A DNA stretch of 64,000 nt from Streptomyces roseolilacinus. GTDB taxonomy: Bacteria; Actinomycetota; Actinomycetes; Streptomycetales; Streptomycetaceae. Below, one piece after another: positions 9,649 through 18,429 of this stretch (position 1 is its first letter; each line of letters begins with the position of its first letter). Position numbers and translations under genes: made by a program. The notes under the pieces are model-generated. The model saw only the letters and a program-made list of their open reading frames with translations, was not told the DNA's origin and did no database searches. Location: positions 496,001 through 560,000 of the forward strand of contig NZ_BMSV01000001.1 in NCBI RefSeq assembly GCF_014649335.1, read 5' to 3'.

Positions 9649-10212
9649 ATGACGACGACCAGGCCGATGCGCGCCGACGCCCGCCGCAACCACGAGCGGC
9701 TGCTGCGGGTGGCGCGCGCGGCCTTCGCGGAGCAGGGCACGGACGCGGCGCTGGAGGACATCGCCCGGCGTGCGGGCGTGGGGATCGGCACGCTGTACCG
9801 CCACTTCCCGAACCGGCACGCCCTGATGAACGCGGTGTTCCAGGACGCCGTGACCGCCCTGCTGGCCCGTTCCCGCGAACTGGCGGAGGCGGACGAGCCG
9901 TGCGCGGCGCTCGTGGAGTGGCTCCGCGCGGTCGTCACCCACGCGGGCGAGTACCGGGGCCTGGCGCGGGCGCTGATGTCGGCGTCGTACGACCCGACTT
10001 CGGCGCTGTCGCAGTGCAACGACCCGCTCCGCGAGGCGGGCGCCCGCCTGCTGACCCGTGCGCAGGAGGCGGGCGTGGTACGGCACGACGTGTCCATCGG
10101 CGACCTGCTGCAACTGACGAACGCGATAGCCCTGGCGGCGGAGCAGGACCCGAGGGACGACGCCCTGGCGGACCGCCTCCTCACGCTCACCCTGCGCGGT
10201 GTGAAGCCCTGA
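9649..10212 (+). CDS. TetR/AcrR family transcriptional regulator
   Basis: A 187-residue regulator. The N-terminal helix-turn-helix is a textbook TetR domain (residues ~10-60): RRNHERLLRVARAAFAEQG, then LEDIARRAGVGIGTLYRHFP. The C-terminal ligand domain contains FQDAVTALLARSRELAEA and resembles the SCO4850-type C-terminal families. ATG 9649 has GGGAGG 9 nt upstream. Its 3' end overlaps the converging membrane-protein gene by 26 bp. That gene is the only obvious candidate target nearby, but none is proven. Confidence 0.9.
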   Translation: MTTTRPMRADARRNHERLLRVARAAFAEQGTDAALEDIARRAGVGIGTLYRHFPNRHALMNAVFQDAVTALLARSRELAEADEPCAALVEWLRAVVTHAGEYRGLARALMSASYDPTSALSQCNDPLREAGARLLTRAQEAGVVRHDVSIGDLLQLTNAIALAAEQDPRDDALADRLLTLTLRGVKP

Positions 10213-10642
10213 GGTCCGCGGGCGCCGCCCGGCGCAGCCCGGTGTACTCCAGCGCCGCGTAGACCGCCACGACGAGCGCGCCGATCAGCATGAAGACGAC
10301 GCCGAACCCCGTGAGCGGCAGGAAGCCGCCGAACGCCACGGCGGCGCACGCGACGGCACAGGTCCCGTTGACGGCGACCACGGCCCGGACGAGCGCGGGC
10401 GGGATCACCGGGGGGCCCGCGATCAGGGCGAGCGCGACCGCCCCGCCGATCTGGAAGACGCCGAAAGCGACCGCGAACGCGACCGGCATCCCGGTGGCGG
10501 AACCGAGCGGCCCCGCGGCGGCGACCAGCACGAGACCCGTCACGGCGGTGCTGAGGGCGTCCACGCGCAGCACCGTGCGCAGGAACCGGGCGGCGTCCGG
10601 CGGGGGCGGGGCCGTACCGGTCGTGGGCGGGGCGTGCGTCAT
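10187..10642 (-). CDS. four-helix integral membrane protein
   Basis: A 151-residue protein from ATG 10642, with GAGGAGG 7 nt upstream. After a proline/threonine-rich start there are four hydrophobic segments, approximately residues 27-48, 52-78, 83-103 and 108-130, spanning the ALSTAVTGLVLVAAAG to VFMLIGALVVAVYAAL stretch. The pattern resembles small DUF-type integral membrane proteins of actinomycetes. It shares its upstream region with the XRE regulator at 10752, where an 8-bp inverted repeat sits between the two starts. The gene overlaps the end of the TetR gene tail to tail. Confidence 0.78.
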   Translation of the reverse strand: MTHAPPTTGTAPPPPDAARFLRTVLRVDALSTAVTGLVLVAAAGPLGSATGMPVAFAVAFGVFQIGGAVALALIAGPPVIPPALVRAVVAVNGTCAVACAAVAFGGFLPLTGFGVVFMLIGALVVAVYAALEYTGLRRAAPADLRASHRAG

Positions 10643-10699
10643 CGCGGTCCTCCTCCTCGTGGGGTGGGGCCCACCGTGGCACGCGCCGGGTCGCGCACT

Positions 10700-10720
10700 C
10701 CATGACCTCACGGGTCATGG
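10700..10720. promoter_or_regulatory. candidate operator between the membrane protein and the XRE regulator
   Basis: CCATGACC-TCACG-GGTCATGG: perfect 8-bp arms with a 5-bp spacer. It lies 57 bp upstream of the leftward gene and 31 bp upstream of the GTG at 10752, so a dimeric protein bound here could control both. The adjacent XRE/MmyB-type regulator is the natural candidate. Confidence 0.5.
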
Positions 10721-10751
10721 CGCCCGCCCCGGTGGTGCGTACGGTGGAGCG

Positions 10752-11639
10752 GTGAAGACCGACGACCCGCCCCGTGTGGGGCGGTTACTCCGCGAGTGGC
10801 GGCAGCGCAGGAAGCTCAGCCAGCTCGACCTGGCGCTGCGGGCGGACACCTCCACGCGGCACCTGTCCTGTGTGGAGACCGGCCGCGCCCGGCCCAGCCG
10901 GGAGATGGTGCTCCGGCTCGCCGACCACCTCGACGTGCCCCTGCGCGACCGCAACGGCCTGCTGCTGGCGGCCGGTTACGCCCCCGCGTACCGGGAGAGC
11001 CCACTGGGGAGCGAGCGGATGGCGATGGCCCGCGCCGCGCTGAGGACGATGCTGCTGCGCCACGAGCCCCATCCGGCCGCCGCCGTCGACGGGATGTGGA
11101 ACATCGTCGACCACAACCGTGCGATGTCCGTGCTGCTCGGTTTCGTGCCGCCGCGCCTGACCGAGTCGGGCGGGAACGTGATGCGGCTGATCCTCCATCC
11201 GGAGGGCCTGGCCCCCCGGTGCCTGAACTTCGCGGAGGTCCGCGCCCACGCCCTCGGCCGCCTCCGCCACCAGGCCGCCGCCACCGGCCGCCGCGACCTG
11301 CGGGACCTGTACGAGGAGGTGTCCGCCTACCCGCCGCCTCCCGGCCTGGACCCGGCGCCCGGCCCGGTGGACCCGACGGGCATCGCCGTCCCGCTGCGCA
11401 TCCGCACGCCGTACGGGGATATGTCCTTCTTCAGCATGATCGCCACCTTCGGCGCGCCGGCGGACGTGACGCTCTCCGAACTGGCGGTGGAGGCGTTCTT
11501 CCCGATGGACGAGGAGACGGCGGCCCGCCTCCGCGCCTTCGCCTCCGCAAGCGGAACCGGGGAGGGGGACGGGTCCGGGTCCGGGCCCGGGGCTGGGGAC
11601 GGGGACGAACCCGGGGCCCGTGACGGCACCGGCTCGTGA
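10752..11639 (+). CDS. XRE-family regulator with MmyB-like ligand-binding domain
   Basis: A 295-residue protein from GTG 10752. Residues ~8-65 form the helix-turn-helix: LLREWRQRRKLSQLDLALRA, then STRHLSCVETGRARPSREMV. The remainder matches the MmyB-like MLTR ligand-binding region, with NIVDHNRAMSVLL and a C-terminal RIRTPYGDMSFFSMIATFG. Streptomyces has many of these; they usually regulate a divergent neighbouring gene, here the membrane protein at 10187-10642. The last ~30 residues are a glycine/aspartate/serine low-complexity tail unlike the family consensus. Confidence 0.9.
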   Translation: MKTDDPPRVGRLLREWRQRRKLSQLDLALRADTSTRHLSCVETGRARPSREMVLRLADHLDVPLRDRNGLLLAAGYAPAYRESPLGSERMAMARAALRTMLLRHEPHPAAAVDGMWNIVDHNRAMSVLLGFVPPRLTESGGNVMRLILHPEGLAPRCLNFAEVRAHALGRLRHQAAATGRRDLRDLYEEVSAYPPPPGLDPAPGPVDPTGIAVPLRIRTPYGDMSFFSMIATFGAPADVTLSELAVEAFFPMDEETAARLRAFASASGTGEGDGSGSGPGAGDGDEPGARDGTGS

Positions 11640-11714
11640 GCGGTCCGTCGTACGGGGTGCCGCCGGTGGGGCCGCGCCCCGGCGGGCGGGGTGGGGCCCG
11701 GGTGGGAGGGGGCG

Positions 11715-12668
11715 TCAGCGGCGGCGGAGGTCGGCGACGCGGGCCTGGCGCTCCTGGTGGTCCGGGGGCAGGGGGGCGCTGCGGAGCTGGGGGCCCGGGT
11801 GGCGGGCGCCGCGCTGGCCGGGCAGGGGCACGTCCCGGCGGTGGTGGCGGGGCTGCCGCGCGCCCTCCGCGGCGGACGTGCCGGGGCCGCCGCCCGCGAC
11901 GGTGATCTGGACGCCCTGGTCGGCGAGGGCCTGGAGCTCCATCGCCGCCCGTTCGTCGTGGGCGGGCGGCTCGTCCGTCACCAGGCGCGTGATCGTGTCC
12001 GTGGGGACGGTCTGGAACATCGTGTCCGTACCGAGCTTGGTGTGGTCCGCGAGGACCACGACCTCCGCCGCCGCCTGGACCAGTGCCCGGTCGACGCTCG
12101 CGGACAGCATGTTCGACGTGGACAGCCCGCGCTCCGCGGTGAGCCCCGCACCGGACAGGAACGCCCGCGACACGCGCAGCCCGTGCAGGGACTGCTCCGC
12201 GCCGCTGCCGACCAGCGCGTAGTTGGAGCCGCGCAGCGTCCCCCCGGTCATGACCACCTCGACGCGGTTGGCGTGCGCCAGCGCCTGGGCGACCAGCAGG
12301 GAGTTGGTCACCACGGTCAGCCCGGGGACGCGGGCGAGCCGGCGGGCCAGCTCCTGCGTCGTCGTACCGGCGCCGACGACGATCGCCTCGCCCTCTTGGA
12401 CGAGCCCGGCGGCGACGTCGGCGATCGCCGTCTTCTCCGCCGTCGCGAGATGGGATTTCTGCGGGTAGCCGGACTCCCGCGTGAAACCGCCCGGCAGCAC
12501 CGCACCGCCGTGCCGGCGGTCGAGGAGTCCTTCGGCCTCGAGCGCCCGCACGTCCCGCCGGACGGTCACTTCGGAGGTCTGGACGACGCGGGCGAGCTCC
12601 CGGAGCGACACCGCTCCGTTGGCACGCACCATTTCAAGGATCAACTGGCGACGTTCTGCAGCGAACAC
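11715..12668 (-). CDS. DeoR/GlpR-family transcriptional regulator
   Basis: A 317-residue protein from GTG 12668. The N-terminal DeoR helix-turn-helix reads AAERRQLILEMVRANGAVSL, then TSEVTVRRDVRALEAEGLLD and RRHGGAV. The sensor domain carries the family motifs VGAGTTTQELARRL, VTNSLLVAQAL and VLADHTKLG. Such proteins bind phosphorylated sugars. Its genomic neighbourhood of nucleoside catabolism genes makes it one candidate repressor for the CTACGCGCGTAG sites, but nothing here proves that. The C-terminal ~50 residues are rich in arginine, histidine and proline and go beyond the usual family end. Confidence 0.88.
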   Translation of the reverse strand: MFAAERRQLILEMVRANGAVSLRELARVVQTSEVTVRRDVRALEAEGLLDRRHGGAVLPGGFTRESGYPQKSHLATAEKTAIADVAAGLVQEGEAIVVGAGTTTQELARRLARVPGLTVVTNSLLVAQALAHANRVEVVMTGGTLRGSNYALVGSGAEQSLHGLRVSRAFLSGAGLTAERGLSTSNMLSASVDRALVQAAAEVVVLADHTKLGTDTMFQTVPTDTITRLVTDEPPAHDERAAMELQALADQGVQITVAGGGPGTSAAEGARQPRHHRRDVPLPGQRGARHPGPQLRSAPLPPDHQERQARVADLRRR

Positions 12669-12737
12669 GGAACTGACAGTAACCCCAGCAACCGGCCCTT
12701 TGCAGGCGCACGGGCCGATTCGGAGAATTTGCGAACA

Positions 12738-12771
12738 GACGGAGCCACCGAGTGCTATAGGCGGCTCCGTC
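12738..12771 (-). terminator. hairpin downstream of the quinone reductase gene
   Basis: GACGGAGCC pairs with GGCTCCGTC across a 16-base loop containing CTATAG. It lies 76 bp past the stop of the gene that ends at 12847 and before the DeoR gene start, where an intrinsic terminator is expected. No T-run follows, as is common in Streptomyces. Confidence 0.5.
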
Positions 12772-12846
12772 CGTGAACGGTCCGCGACCGCTCGATGACC
12801 TGACTTGCCAGGTTCTGCCGGGAGTTGCCCCCCGGCAGACGCGGCC

Positions 12847-14286
12847 TCACGCCTCCGCGGTGGTCTTCCGGGTGTGCAACTGCCGGGCCACTTCCGCGAT
12901 CGAGCCCGACAGCGACGGGTACACGGTGAACGCGTTCGCGATCTGCTCGACCGTCAGGTTGTTGTCGACCGCGACCGAGATCGGGTGGATCAGCTCGCTC
13001 GCCCGCGGCGCGACGACGCAGCCGCCGACGACGATGCCGGTGCCCGGACGGCAGAAGATCTTCACGAAGCCGTCCCGGATGCCCTGCATCTTCGCGCGCG
13101 GGTTGCGCAGCAGCGGCAGCTTCACGACGCGGGCGTCGATCTTCCCGGCGTCGACGTCGGCCTGCGTGTACCCGACGGTGGCGATCTCGGGGTCGGTGAA
13201 GACGTTCGAGGAGACCGTCTTCAGGTCCAGCGGCGCGACCGTCTCGCCGAGGAAGTGGTACATCGCGATCCGGCCCTGCTGGGCGGCGACCGAGGCGAGG
13301 GCGAAGACGCCGGTCACGTCGCCGGCCGCGTACACGCCGGGCGCGGACGTGCGGGACACCTTGTCGGTCCAGATGTGACCGGAGTCCCTGAGGCGGACGC
13401 CCGCCTCCTCCAGGCCCATGCCGGCCGTGTTGGGGATGGCGCCGACCGCCATCAGGCAGTGCGTGCCGGAGATGACGCGGCCGTCCGCGAGGGTGACCTC
13501 GACGCGGTCGCCGACGCGCTTCGCGGACTGGGCGCGGGAGCGGGCCATGACGTTCATGCCGCGGCGGCGGAACACGTCCTCCAGGACGGCCGCCGCGTCC
13601 GGGTCCTCGCCCGGCAGGACGCGGTCGCGGGAGGAGACGAGCGTGACGCGCGAGCCGAGCGCCTGGTACGCGCCGGCGAACTCGGCGCCGGTCACGCCGG
13701 AGCCGACCACGATGAGCTCCTCGGGCAGCTCGTCGAGGTCGTACACCTGCGTCCAGTTGAGGATGCGCTCGCCGTCGGGCTGGGCGTCGGGGATCTCGCG
13801 GGGGTGGCCGCCGGTCGCGATGAGCACGGCGTCGGCGGTGAGGGTCTCCTCCGTGCCGTCCGCGGCGGTGACGACGACGCGGCGGGAGCCGTCGAGGTCC
13901 TGCGCCCCGTCGAGGCGGCCGCGGCCGCGCATCACGCGGGCGCCGGCGCGGGTGACGGAGGCGGTGATGTCGTGCGACTGGGCGAGCGCGAGGCGCTTCA
14001 CCCGGCGGTTCACCTTGCCGAGGTCGACGCCGACGACGCGGGCGGCCTGCTCCTTGTGCGGGGTGTCGTCGGCGACGATGATGCCCAGCTCCTCGTACGA
14101 GGAGTCGAAGGTCGTCATGACCTCGGCCGTCGCGATGAGTGTCTTCGAAGGGACGCAGTCCGTCAGGACGGACGCTCCGCCGAGGCCGTCGCAGTCGACG
14201 ACGGTCACCTCCGCGCCGAGCTGGGCGCCCACCAGGGCCGCCTCGTATCCGCCGGGTCCGCCACCGATGATCACGATCCGGGTCAC
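12847..14286 (-). CDS. lpdA: NAD(P)H-quinone dehydrogenase, LpdA-type flavoprotein disulfide reductase
   Basis: A 479-residue FAD enzyme. It has [15 protein letters not shown] for [18 protein letters not shown] for NAD(P), and [19 protein letters not shown] near the C-terminal FAD site. The dimerisation domain is complete, ending VARQLHTRK. Where lipoamide dehydrogenases have CxxxxC, this protein has S39 and C44 ([13 protein letters not shown]), so the redox disulfide cannot form. This matches mycobacterial LpdA (Rv3303c), which reduces quinones instead of lipoamide. GTG 14286 follows GAGG by 10 bases; two upstream in-frame GTGs are alternatives. Confidence 0.9.
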   Translation of the reverse strand: MTRIVIIGGGPGGYEAALVGAQLGAEVTVVDCDGLGGASVLTDCVPSKTLIATAEVMTTFDSSYEELGIIVADDTPHKEQAARVVGVDLGKVNRRVKRLALAQSHDITASVTRAGARVMRGRGRLDGAQDLDGSRRVVVTAADGTEETLTADAVLIATGGHPREIPDAQPDGERILNWTQVYDLDELPEELIVVGSGVTGAEFAGAYQALGSRVTLVSSRDRVLPGEDPDAAAVLEDVFRRRGMNVMARSRAQSAKRVGDRVEVTLADGRVISGTHCLMAVGAIPNTAGMGLEEAGVRLRDSGHIWTDKVSRTSAPGVYAAGDVTGVFALASVAAQQGRIAMYHFLGETVAPLDLKTVSSNVFTDPEIATVGYTQADVDAGKIDARVVKLPLLRNPRAKMQGIRDGFVKIFCRPGTGIVVGGCVVAPRASELIHPISVAVDNNLTVEQIANAFTVYPSLSGSIAEVARQLHTRKTTAEA

Positions 14287-14534
14287 TGGGGTCACGCCTC
14301 GCGCTCTCGTCACGGCGACCCCGCGGACGGGTGGGCCCAGGGGTCGGGGTTGTCCTCATGGGATGGGAGTACGTACGTCATTGTCCCGCACTGTTCGATC
14401 CAGCGTCATTCTCCCGCACCCCGCCGCCGGTCTCGGCCCGGGGCCCCCGGACCCGGCGCGCGGGGCCCCGGAGCCCCGGTCGCGTGCCCGGGTGAGGGGG
14501 CGTGGGAGGGGGGGCCTCCCGTACCCTCGGTCTC

Positions 14535-14972
14535 ATGTCGCTCTACGCCGCGTACGCCGGCAACCTCGACGCGCGGCTGATGACCCGCCGCGCCCCGCAC
14601 TCCCCGCTGCGCGGCACGGGCTGGCTGAACGGCTGGAGGTTGACCTTCGGCGGGGAGCAGATGGGCTGGGAGGGGGCGCTCGCCACGATCGTGGAGGCCC
14701 CGCGCTCGCAGGTCTTCGTCGCCCTGTACGACGTCGCCCCCATGGACGAGGACTCGATGGACCGCTGGGAGGGCGTCGGCCTCGACATCTACCGCCGCAT
14801 GCGGGTCCGCGTGCACACCCTGGACGGCGAGGAGCCCGCCTGGGTGTACGTCCTCAACGGGTACGAGGGCGGCCTCCCCTCCGCCCGCTACCTGGGCGAG
14901 ATCGCCGACGCCGCCGAGTCCGCGGGCGCCCCCCACGACTACGTGATGGAACTGCGCAAACGCCCCTGCTGA
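14535..14972 (+). CDS. gamma-glutamylcyclotransferase family protein
   Basis: A 145-residue protein starting [20 protein letters not shown]. The YAAYAGNL start and the [12 protein letters not shown] segment fit the gamma-glutamylcyclotransferase (AIG2-like) fold, and [19 protein letters not shown] matches the conserved C-terminal part. The catalytic acid is probably the glutamate in that region, but I cannot fix it by eye. These enzymes cyclise gamma-glutamyl amines or peptides to 5-oxoproline. The gene diverges from lpdA, with 248 bp between starts, and is followed by punA after 101 bp. Confidence 0.85.
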   Translation: MSLYAAYAGNLDARLMTRRAPHSPLRGTGWLNGWRLTFGGEQMGWEGALATIVEAPRSQVFVALYDVAPMDEDSMDRWEGVGLDIYRRMRVRVHTLDGEEPAWVYVLNGYEGGLPSARYLGEIADAAESAGAPHDYVMELRKRPC

Positions 14973-15036
14973 CCGCGTACCGGCCGGTTCGTCGAAAGCG
15001 ACAAGACAACGATACGAACACCGTGGGCCCTGTCAT

Positions 15037-15048
15037 CTACGCGCGTAG
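15037..15048. promoter_or_regulatory. nucleoside-regulon operator, site 1 (punA)
   Basis: A perfect 12-bp palindrome, CTACGCGCGTAG, ending 25 bp before the punA start, where it would block the promoter or elongating polymerase. The identical 12-mer is found before deoC and the ABC transporter ATPase gene, and near-identical versions before deoA and bmp. Confidence 0.8.
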
Positions 15049-15073
15049 GCCCGGACGGGTTACCCTCGTCCGC

Positions 15074-15898
15074 GTGAACGCATCTGTTATCCCGGACCAC
15101 CGCCAGGACGACCCCCACGCCGCCGCCCAGGACGCCGCCGCGCGCCTGCGCGAGCTGACGGGTGCCGAGAACCACGACGTCGCCCTCGTGATGGGCTCCG
15201 GCTGGGCCCCGGCCGCCGACGCGCTCGGCGCACCGGAGGCCGAGTTCCCGGTCACCGAGCTGCCGGGCTTCCCCCCGCCGGTCGTCGAGGGGCACGGCGG
15301 CAGGATCCGCTCGTACCGCGTGGGCGAGAAGCGCGCCCTGGTCTTCCTCGGCCGTACGCACTTCTACGAGGGCCGCGGCGTCGCCGCCGTCGCCCACGGC
15401 GTGCGCACCGCCGTCGCGGCGGGCTGCCGGACCGTCGTCCTCACCAACGGCTGCGGCGGCCTGCGCGAGGGCATGCGCCCCGGCCAGCCGGTCCTGATCA
15501 GCGACCACATCAACCTGACGGCCGCCTCCCCCATCGAGGGCGCGAACTTCGTCGACCTGACCGACCTGTACTCGCCGCGGCTGCGCGCCATGTGCAAGGA
15601 GGTGGACCCGTCCCTGGAGGAGGGCGTCTACGTCCAGTTCCCCGGCCCGCACTACGAGACCCCGGCCGAGATCAACATGGTCCGCGTGCTCGGCGGCGAC
15701 CTGGTCGGCATGTCCACGGTCCTGGAGGCCATCGCGGCGCGCGAGGCCGGCGCGGAGGTCCTCGGCATCTCCCTCGTCACCAATCTGGCCGCGGGCCTTT
15801 CGGGTGAGCCGCTGAACCACGAGGAGGTCCTCCAGGCGGGCCGCGACTCGGCCGCGCGGATGGGCGAGCTGCTCACGCGCGTGCTGGAGCGCATCTGA
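15074..15898 (+). CDS. punA: purine-nucleoside phosphorylase
   Basis: A 274-residue trimeric-type (class II) purine nucleoside phosphorylase. Visible motifs are [11 protein letters not shown] (phosphate serine region), [19 protein letters not shown] and [20 protein letters not shown], ending in [10 protein letters not shown]. It splits purine (deoxy)ribonucleosides with phosphate into base plus (deoxy)ribose-1-phosphate. GTG 15074 gives the usual length; the longer open frame upstream is antisense to lpdA and spurious. A CTACGCGCGTAG operator sits just upstream. The mutase that would process its sugar phosphate follows at 16085. Confidence 0.95.
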   Translation: MNASVIPDHRQDDPHAAAQDAAARLRELTGAENHDVALVMGSGWAPAADALGAPEAEFPVTELPGFPPPVVEGHGGRIRSYRVGEKRALVFLGRTHFYEGRGVAAVAHGVRTAVAAGCRTVVLTNGCGGLREGMRPGQPVLISDHINLTAASPIEGANFVDLTDLYSPRLRAMCKEVDPSLEEGVYVQFPGPHYETPAEINMVRVLGGDLVGMSTVLEAIAAREAGAEVLGISLVTNLAAGLSGEPLNHEEVLQAGRDSAARMGELLTRVLERI

Positions 15899-15904
15899 GA
15901 CCGG

Positions 15905-15953
15905 TCCGCGCGGCCGGGCCGTCCCCCGCGTAGGGGCGGCGCGGCCGCGCGGA
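15905..15953 (+). terminator. nested hairpin after punA
   Basis: TCCGCGCGGCC pairs with GGCCGCGCGGA (15943-15953), enclosing a second GC-rich stem around GTCCCCCGCGTAGGGGC. It starts 7 bp past the punA stop. Strong stem, no T-run. Confidence 0.5.
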
Positions 15954-16084
15954 GTGGGGCCGGCGCCCGGCGGGCACCCGGTACCGGACCCCCACCCCGA
16001 TCACGCGACGCGTACGACACCACCGCGTACGGCGGGACCGTGCACGCCGGGACCGCGTACGACGACACCAGAGAGGCAGACCCC

Positions 16085-17755
16085 GTGCAGCAGAACCCGC
16101 CGCAGGAGCAGCAGGACCTCATCGCGCAGGCGGAGGCGTGGCTGGCCGAGGACCCCGACGAGGAGACCCGCGACGAGCTGGCGCGGCTCGTCGCCGACCG
16201 GGACCTCGCCGAGCTCGCCGCCCGCTTCGCCGGCACGCTGCAGTTCGGCACGGCCGGGCTGCGCGGCGAGCTGGGCGCGGGGCCCATGCGGATGAACCGC
16301 GCGGTCGTCATCCGCGCCGCGGCGGGCCTCGCCGCGTACCTGAGGGCGAAGGGGCGGGGCGACGGCCTGGTCGTGATCGGGTACGACGCCCGCCACAAGT
16401 CGGCCGACTTCGCCCGCGACACGGCCGCCGTGATGGTCGCCGCGGGGCTGCGGGCGGCGCTGCTGCCGCGTCCGCTGCCGACGCCCGTCCTGGCGTACGC
16501 CATAAGGCACCTGGGCGCGGTCGCGGGCGTCGAGGTGACCGCGAGCCACAACCCGCCCCGCGACAACGGCTACAAGGTGTACCTGGGCGACGGGTCGCAG
16601 ATCGTGCCGCCGGCGGACGCGGAGATCGCCGCGGAGATCCTCGCGGTGCGGTCGCTGGCGGACGTGGCGCGCGCGGAGGACGGCTGGGAGGTCCTCGGCG
16701 ACGAGGTGCTGGACGCGTACCTGGCCCGTACGGACAAGGTGCTGACGCCGGGCGCGCCGCGCACGGCGCGGGTCGTGTACACGGCGATGCACGGCGTCGG
16801 CAAGGACGTGCTGCTGGCGGCGTTCGCGCGGGCGGGCTTCCCCGCGCCGGTGCTGGTCGAGGAGCAGGCGGAGCCGGACCCGGAGTTCCCGACGGTCGCG
16901 TTCCCGAACCCGGAGGAGCCGGGCGCGATGGACCTGGCCTTCGCGAAGGCGCGGGAGGCGGGCCCGGACCTCGTCATCGCCAACGACCCGGACGCGGACC
17001 GCTGCGCGGTGGCCGTGCCGGACGCGGCGGCCGACGGCGGGTGGCGGATGCTGCGCGGCGACGAGGTGGGCGCGCTGCTCGCGGAGCACCTGGTGCGCCG
17101 GGGCGCGAAGGGCGTGTTCGCCGAGTCGATCGTGTCGTCGTCGCTGCTGGGGCGGATCGCGGCGGCGGCGGGCGTGGGGCACGCGGAGACGCTGACCGGC
17201 TTCAAGTGGATCGCCCGCGTCGAGGGCCTGCGGTACGGCTACGAGGAGGCGCTCGGCTACTGCGTCGACCCGGAGGGCGTCCGCGACAAGGACGGCATCA
17301 CGGCGGCGCTGGCGGTCGCGGAGCTGGCGTCGGAGCTGAAGGAGCAGGGCCGCACGCTGTCGGACCTGCTGGACGACCTGGCCGTCGAGCACGGCCTGCA
17401 CGCGACGGACCAGCTGTCGGTCCGCGTCCAGGACCTGGGCGTGATCACCGACGCGATGCGCCGCCTGCGGGAGGTGCCGCCGTCGGAGCTGGCGGGCCTG
17501 ACGGTGGCGCGCGCGGAGGACCTGGCGCGGGGCGCCGGGGACCTGCCGCCCACGGACGGCCTGCGGTACTACCTGGAGGGCGAGTACGGGGCGCGGATCA
17601 TCGTCCGCCCGAGCGGCACGGAGCCCAAGCTGAAGTGCTACCTGGAGGTCATCGTCCCGGTCGCCGGCGCCGGGGAGCTGGCCGACGCCCGCACCCGGGC
17701 GGCCCGGACGCTGGACGCCCTGAAGCGCGACCTGGCGGCGGCCGCGGGCATCTGA
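16085..17755 (+). CDS. phospho-sugar mutase, PGM2-like (probable phosphopentomutase)
   Basis: A 556-residue alpha-D-phosphohexomutase-superfamily enzyme. It has LQFGTAGLRGELGAGPMRMN near residue 55, the phosphoserine loop VTASHNPPRDNGYKVY, the metal-binding NDPDADRCAVA and the C-terminal phosphate site RPSGTEPKLKCYLE. The GTAGLRG and DNGYKVY signatures are those of the PGM2 branch, whose human member interconverts (deoxy)ribose-1- and -5-phosphate. Placed between punA and deoC, a phosphopentomutase role fits better than the generic phosphomannomutase label, and no DeoB-type mutase is seen here. The start is GTG 16085. Confidence 0.9.
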   Translation: MQQNPPQEQQDLIAQAEAWLAEDPDEETRDELARLVADRDLAELAARFAGTLQFGTAGLRGELGAGPMRMNRAVVIRAAAGLAAYLRAKGRGDGLVVIGYDARHKSADFARDTAAVMVAAGLRAALLPRPLPTPVLAYAIRHLGAVAGVEVTASHNPPRDNGYKVYLGDGSQIVPPADAEIAAEILAVRSLADVARAEDGWEVLGDEVLDAYLARTDKVLTPGAPRTARVVYTAMHGVGKDVLLAAFARAGFPAPVLVEEQAEPDPEFPTVAFPNPEEPGAMDLAFAKAREAGPDLVIANDPDADRCAVAVPDAAADGGWRMLRGDEVGALLAEHLVRRGAKGVFAESIVSSSLLGRIAAAAGVGHAETLTGFKWIARVEGLRYGYEEALGYCVDPEGVRDKDGITAALAVAELASELKEQGRTLSDLLDDLAVEHGLHATDQLSVRVQDLGVITDAMRRLREVPPSELAGLTVARAEDLARGAGDLPPTDGLRYYLEGEYGARIIVRPSGTEPKLKCYLEVIVPVAGAGELADARTRAARTLDALKRDLAAAAGI

Positions 17756-17768
17756 GCCGTACGGAGCG

Positions 17769-17815
17769 AAAGGGGGGCCGGAAGGAGCCTGCGCGGGCTC
17801 CTCCCGGCCCCCCTT
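17769..17815. terminator. strong bidirectional terminator
   Basis: A GC-rich stem with arms GGGGGGCCGGAAGGAGCC and GGCTCCTCCCGGCCCCCC around a 6-base loop. AA precedes it and TTC follows. It lies in the 83-bp gap between two convergent genes and would serve both. Confidence 0.8.
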
Positions 17816-17838
17816 CGCGTGCAGTCGCGTGGCCGCGC

Positions 17839-18429
17839 TCAGCCCGTGGCCAGCAGGACCACCAGGGCGACCAGGCCCAGCAGGGCGGGGGCGATGACCT
17901 CGTACGCCCAGCGGATCTCGGGCTCGCCCTTCGCGGTGGGGCGGACGGCGTTCTGCTCGGCGAGCGTCCGCAGCTCGTGGATGGTGCTCTCGGCGCCGAC
18001 CAGGACCTTGCCGCCGCTGCGCGCGTTGAGCTTCCGCTGCCGCATCGAGACGGGCACGGCCCACAGCTGGTACTTCGCGCCGCCGCGCGTCACGAGCTCG
18101 GTCGAGTACGTGGCCCGCAGCGACTCCACCGCCGCCCAGGGCACGACGACGGTGCGGAACGGGTTGCGGATCCGCATCCGGTCGTCGTTGGCGAACACGG
18201 CGGGGCGGAGGGTGAACGCCACCACCAGCGGCACCCCCAGCAGCAGCGCGGCCGCCGCCGTCCAGGGCGTACGGCCGCCACCGCGGAACAGGGCGTCGCC
18301 GCCCATCCACAGGCCGATGCCGAGCAGCAGCGCACCGCCCACCATGGCCGGTGCCGACCGGTAGGAGCGGTCGGCGTAGGCGGGCTCGGACGTCTTCCCG
18401 GACTCTCCGGGCTGCTCAGGGCTTGTCAT
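17839..18429 (-). CDS. membrane-anchored bacterial PH-domain protein
   Basis: A 196-residue protein. Two hydrophobic segments (about residues 28-47 and 54-76) are followed by a PH-like region starting FANDDRMRIRNPFRTVVVPW, a pattern typical of the small bacterial PH family in actinomycetes. A third hydrophobic helix (VIAPALLGLVALVVLL) closes the protein. No catalytic residues are apparent. As I remember it, this is the last gene shared with S. coelicolor before the accessory block, with deoC following directly there. Confidence 0.8.
   Translation of the reverse strand: MTSPEQPGESGKTSEPAYADRSYRSAPAMVGGALLLGIGLWMGGDALFRGGGRTPWTAAAALLLGVPLVVAFTLRPAVFANDDRMRIRNPFRTVVVPWAAVESLRATYSTELVTRGGAKYQLWAVPVSMRQRKLNARSGGKVLVGAESTIHELRTLAEQNAVRPTAKGEPEIRWAYEVIAPALLGLVALVVLLATG

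Noticed and set aside
11715..12668. DeoR-family protein as the proven repressor of the CTACGCGCGTAG regulon
   Set aside because: Only proximity supports it; its own promoter lacks the site and the palindrome could equally suit another regulator family.
13418..15898. 826-codon plus-strand frame ending in purine nucleoside phosphorylase
   Set aside because: The real gene starts at GTG 15074, just after the operator; the upstream part is antisense to lpdA.
16001..18310. 769-codon minus-strand ORF opposite the phospho-sugar mutase
   Set aside because: No recognisable domain; it mirrors a well-supported gene and its composition is shadow-like.
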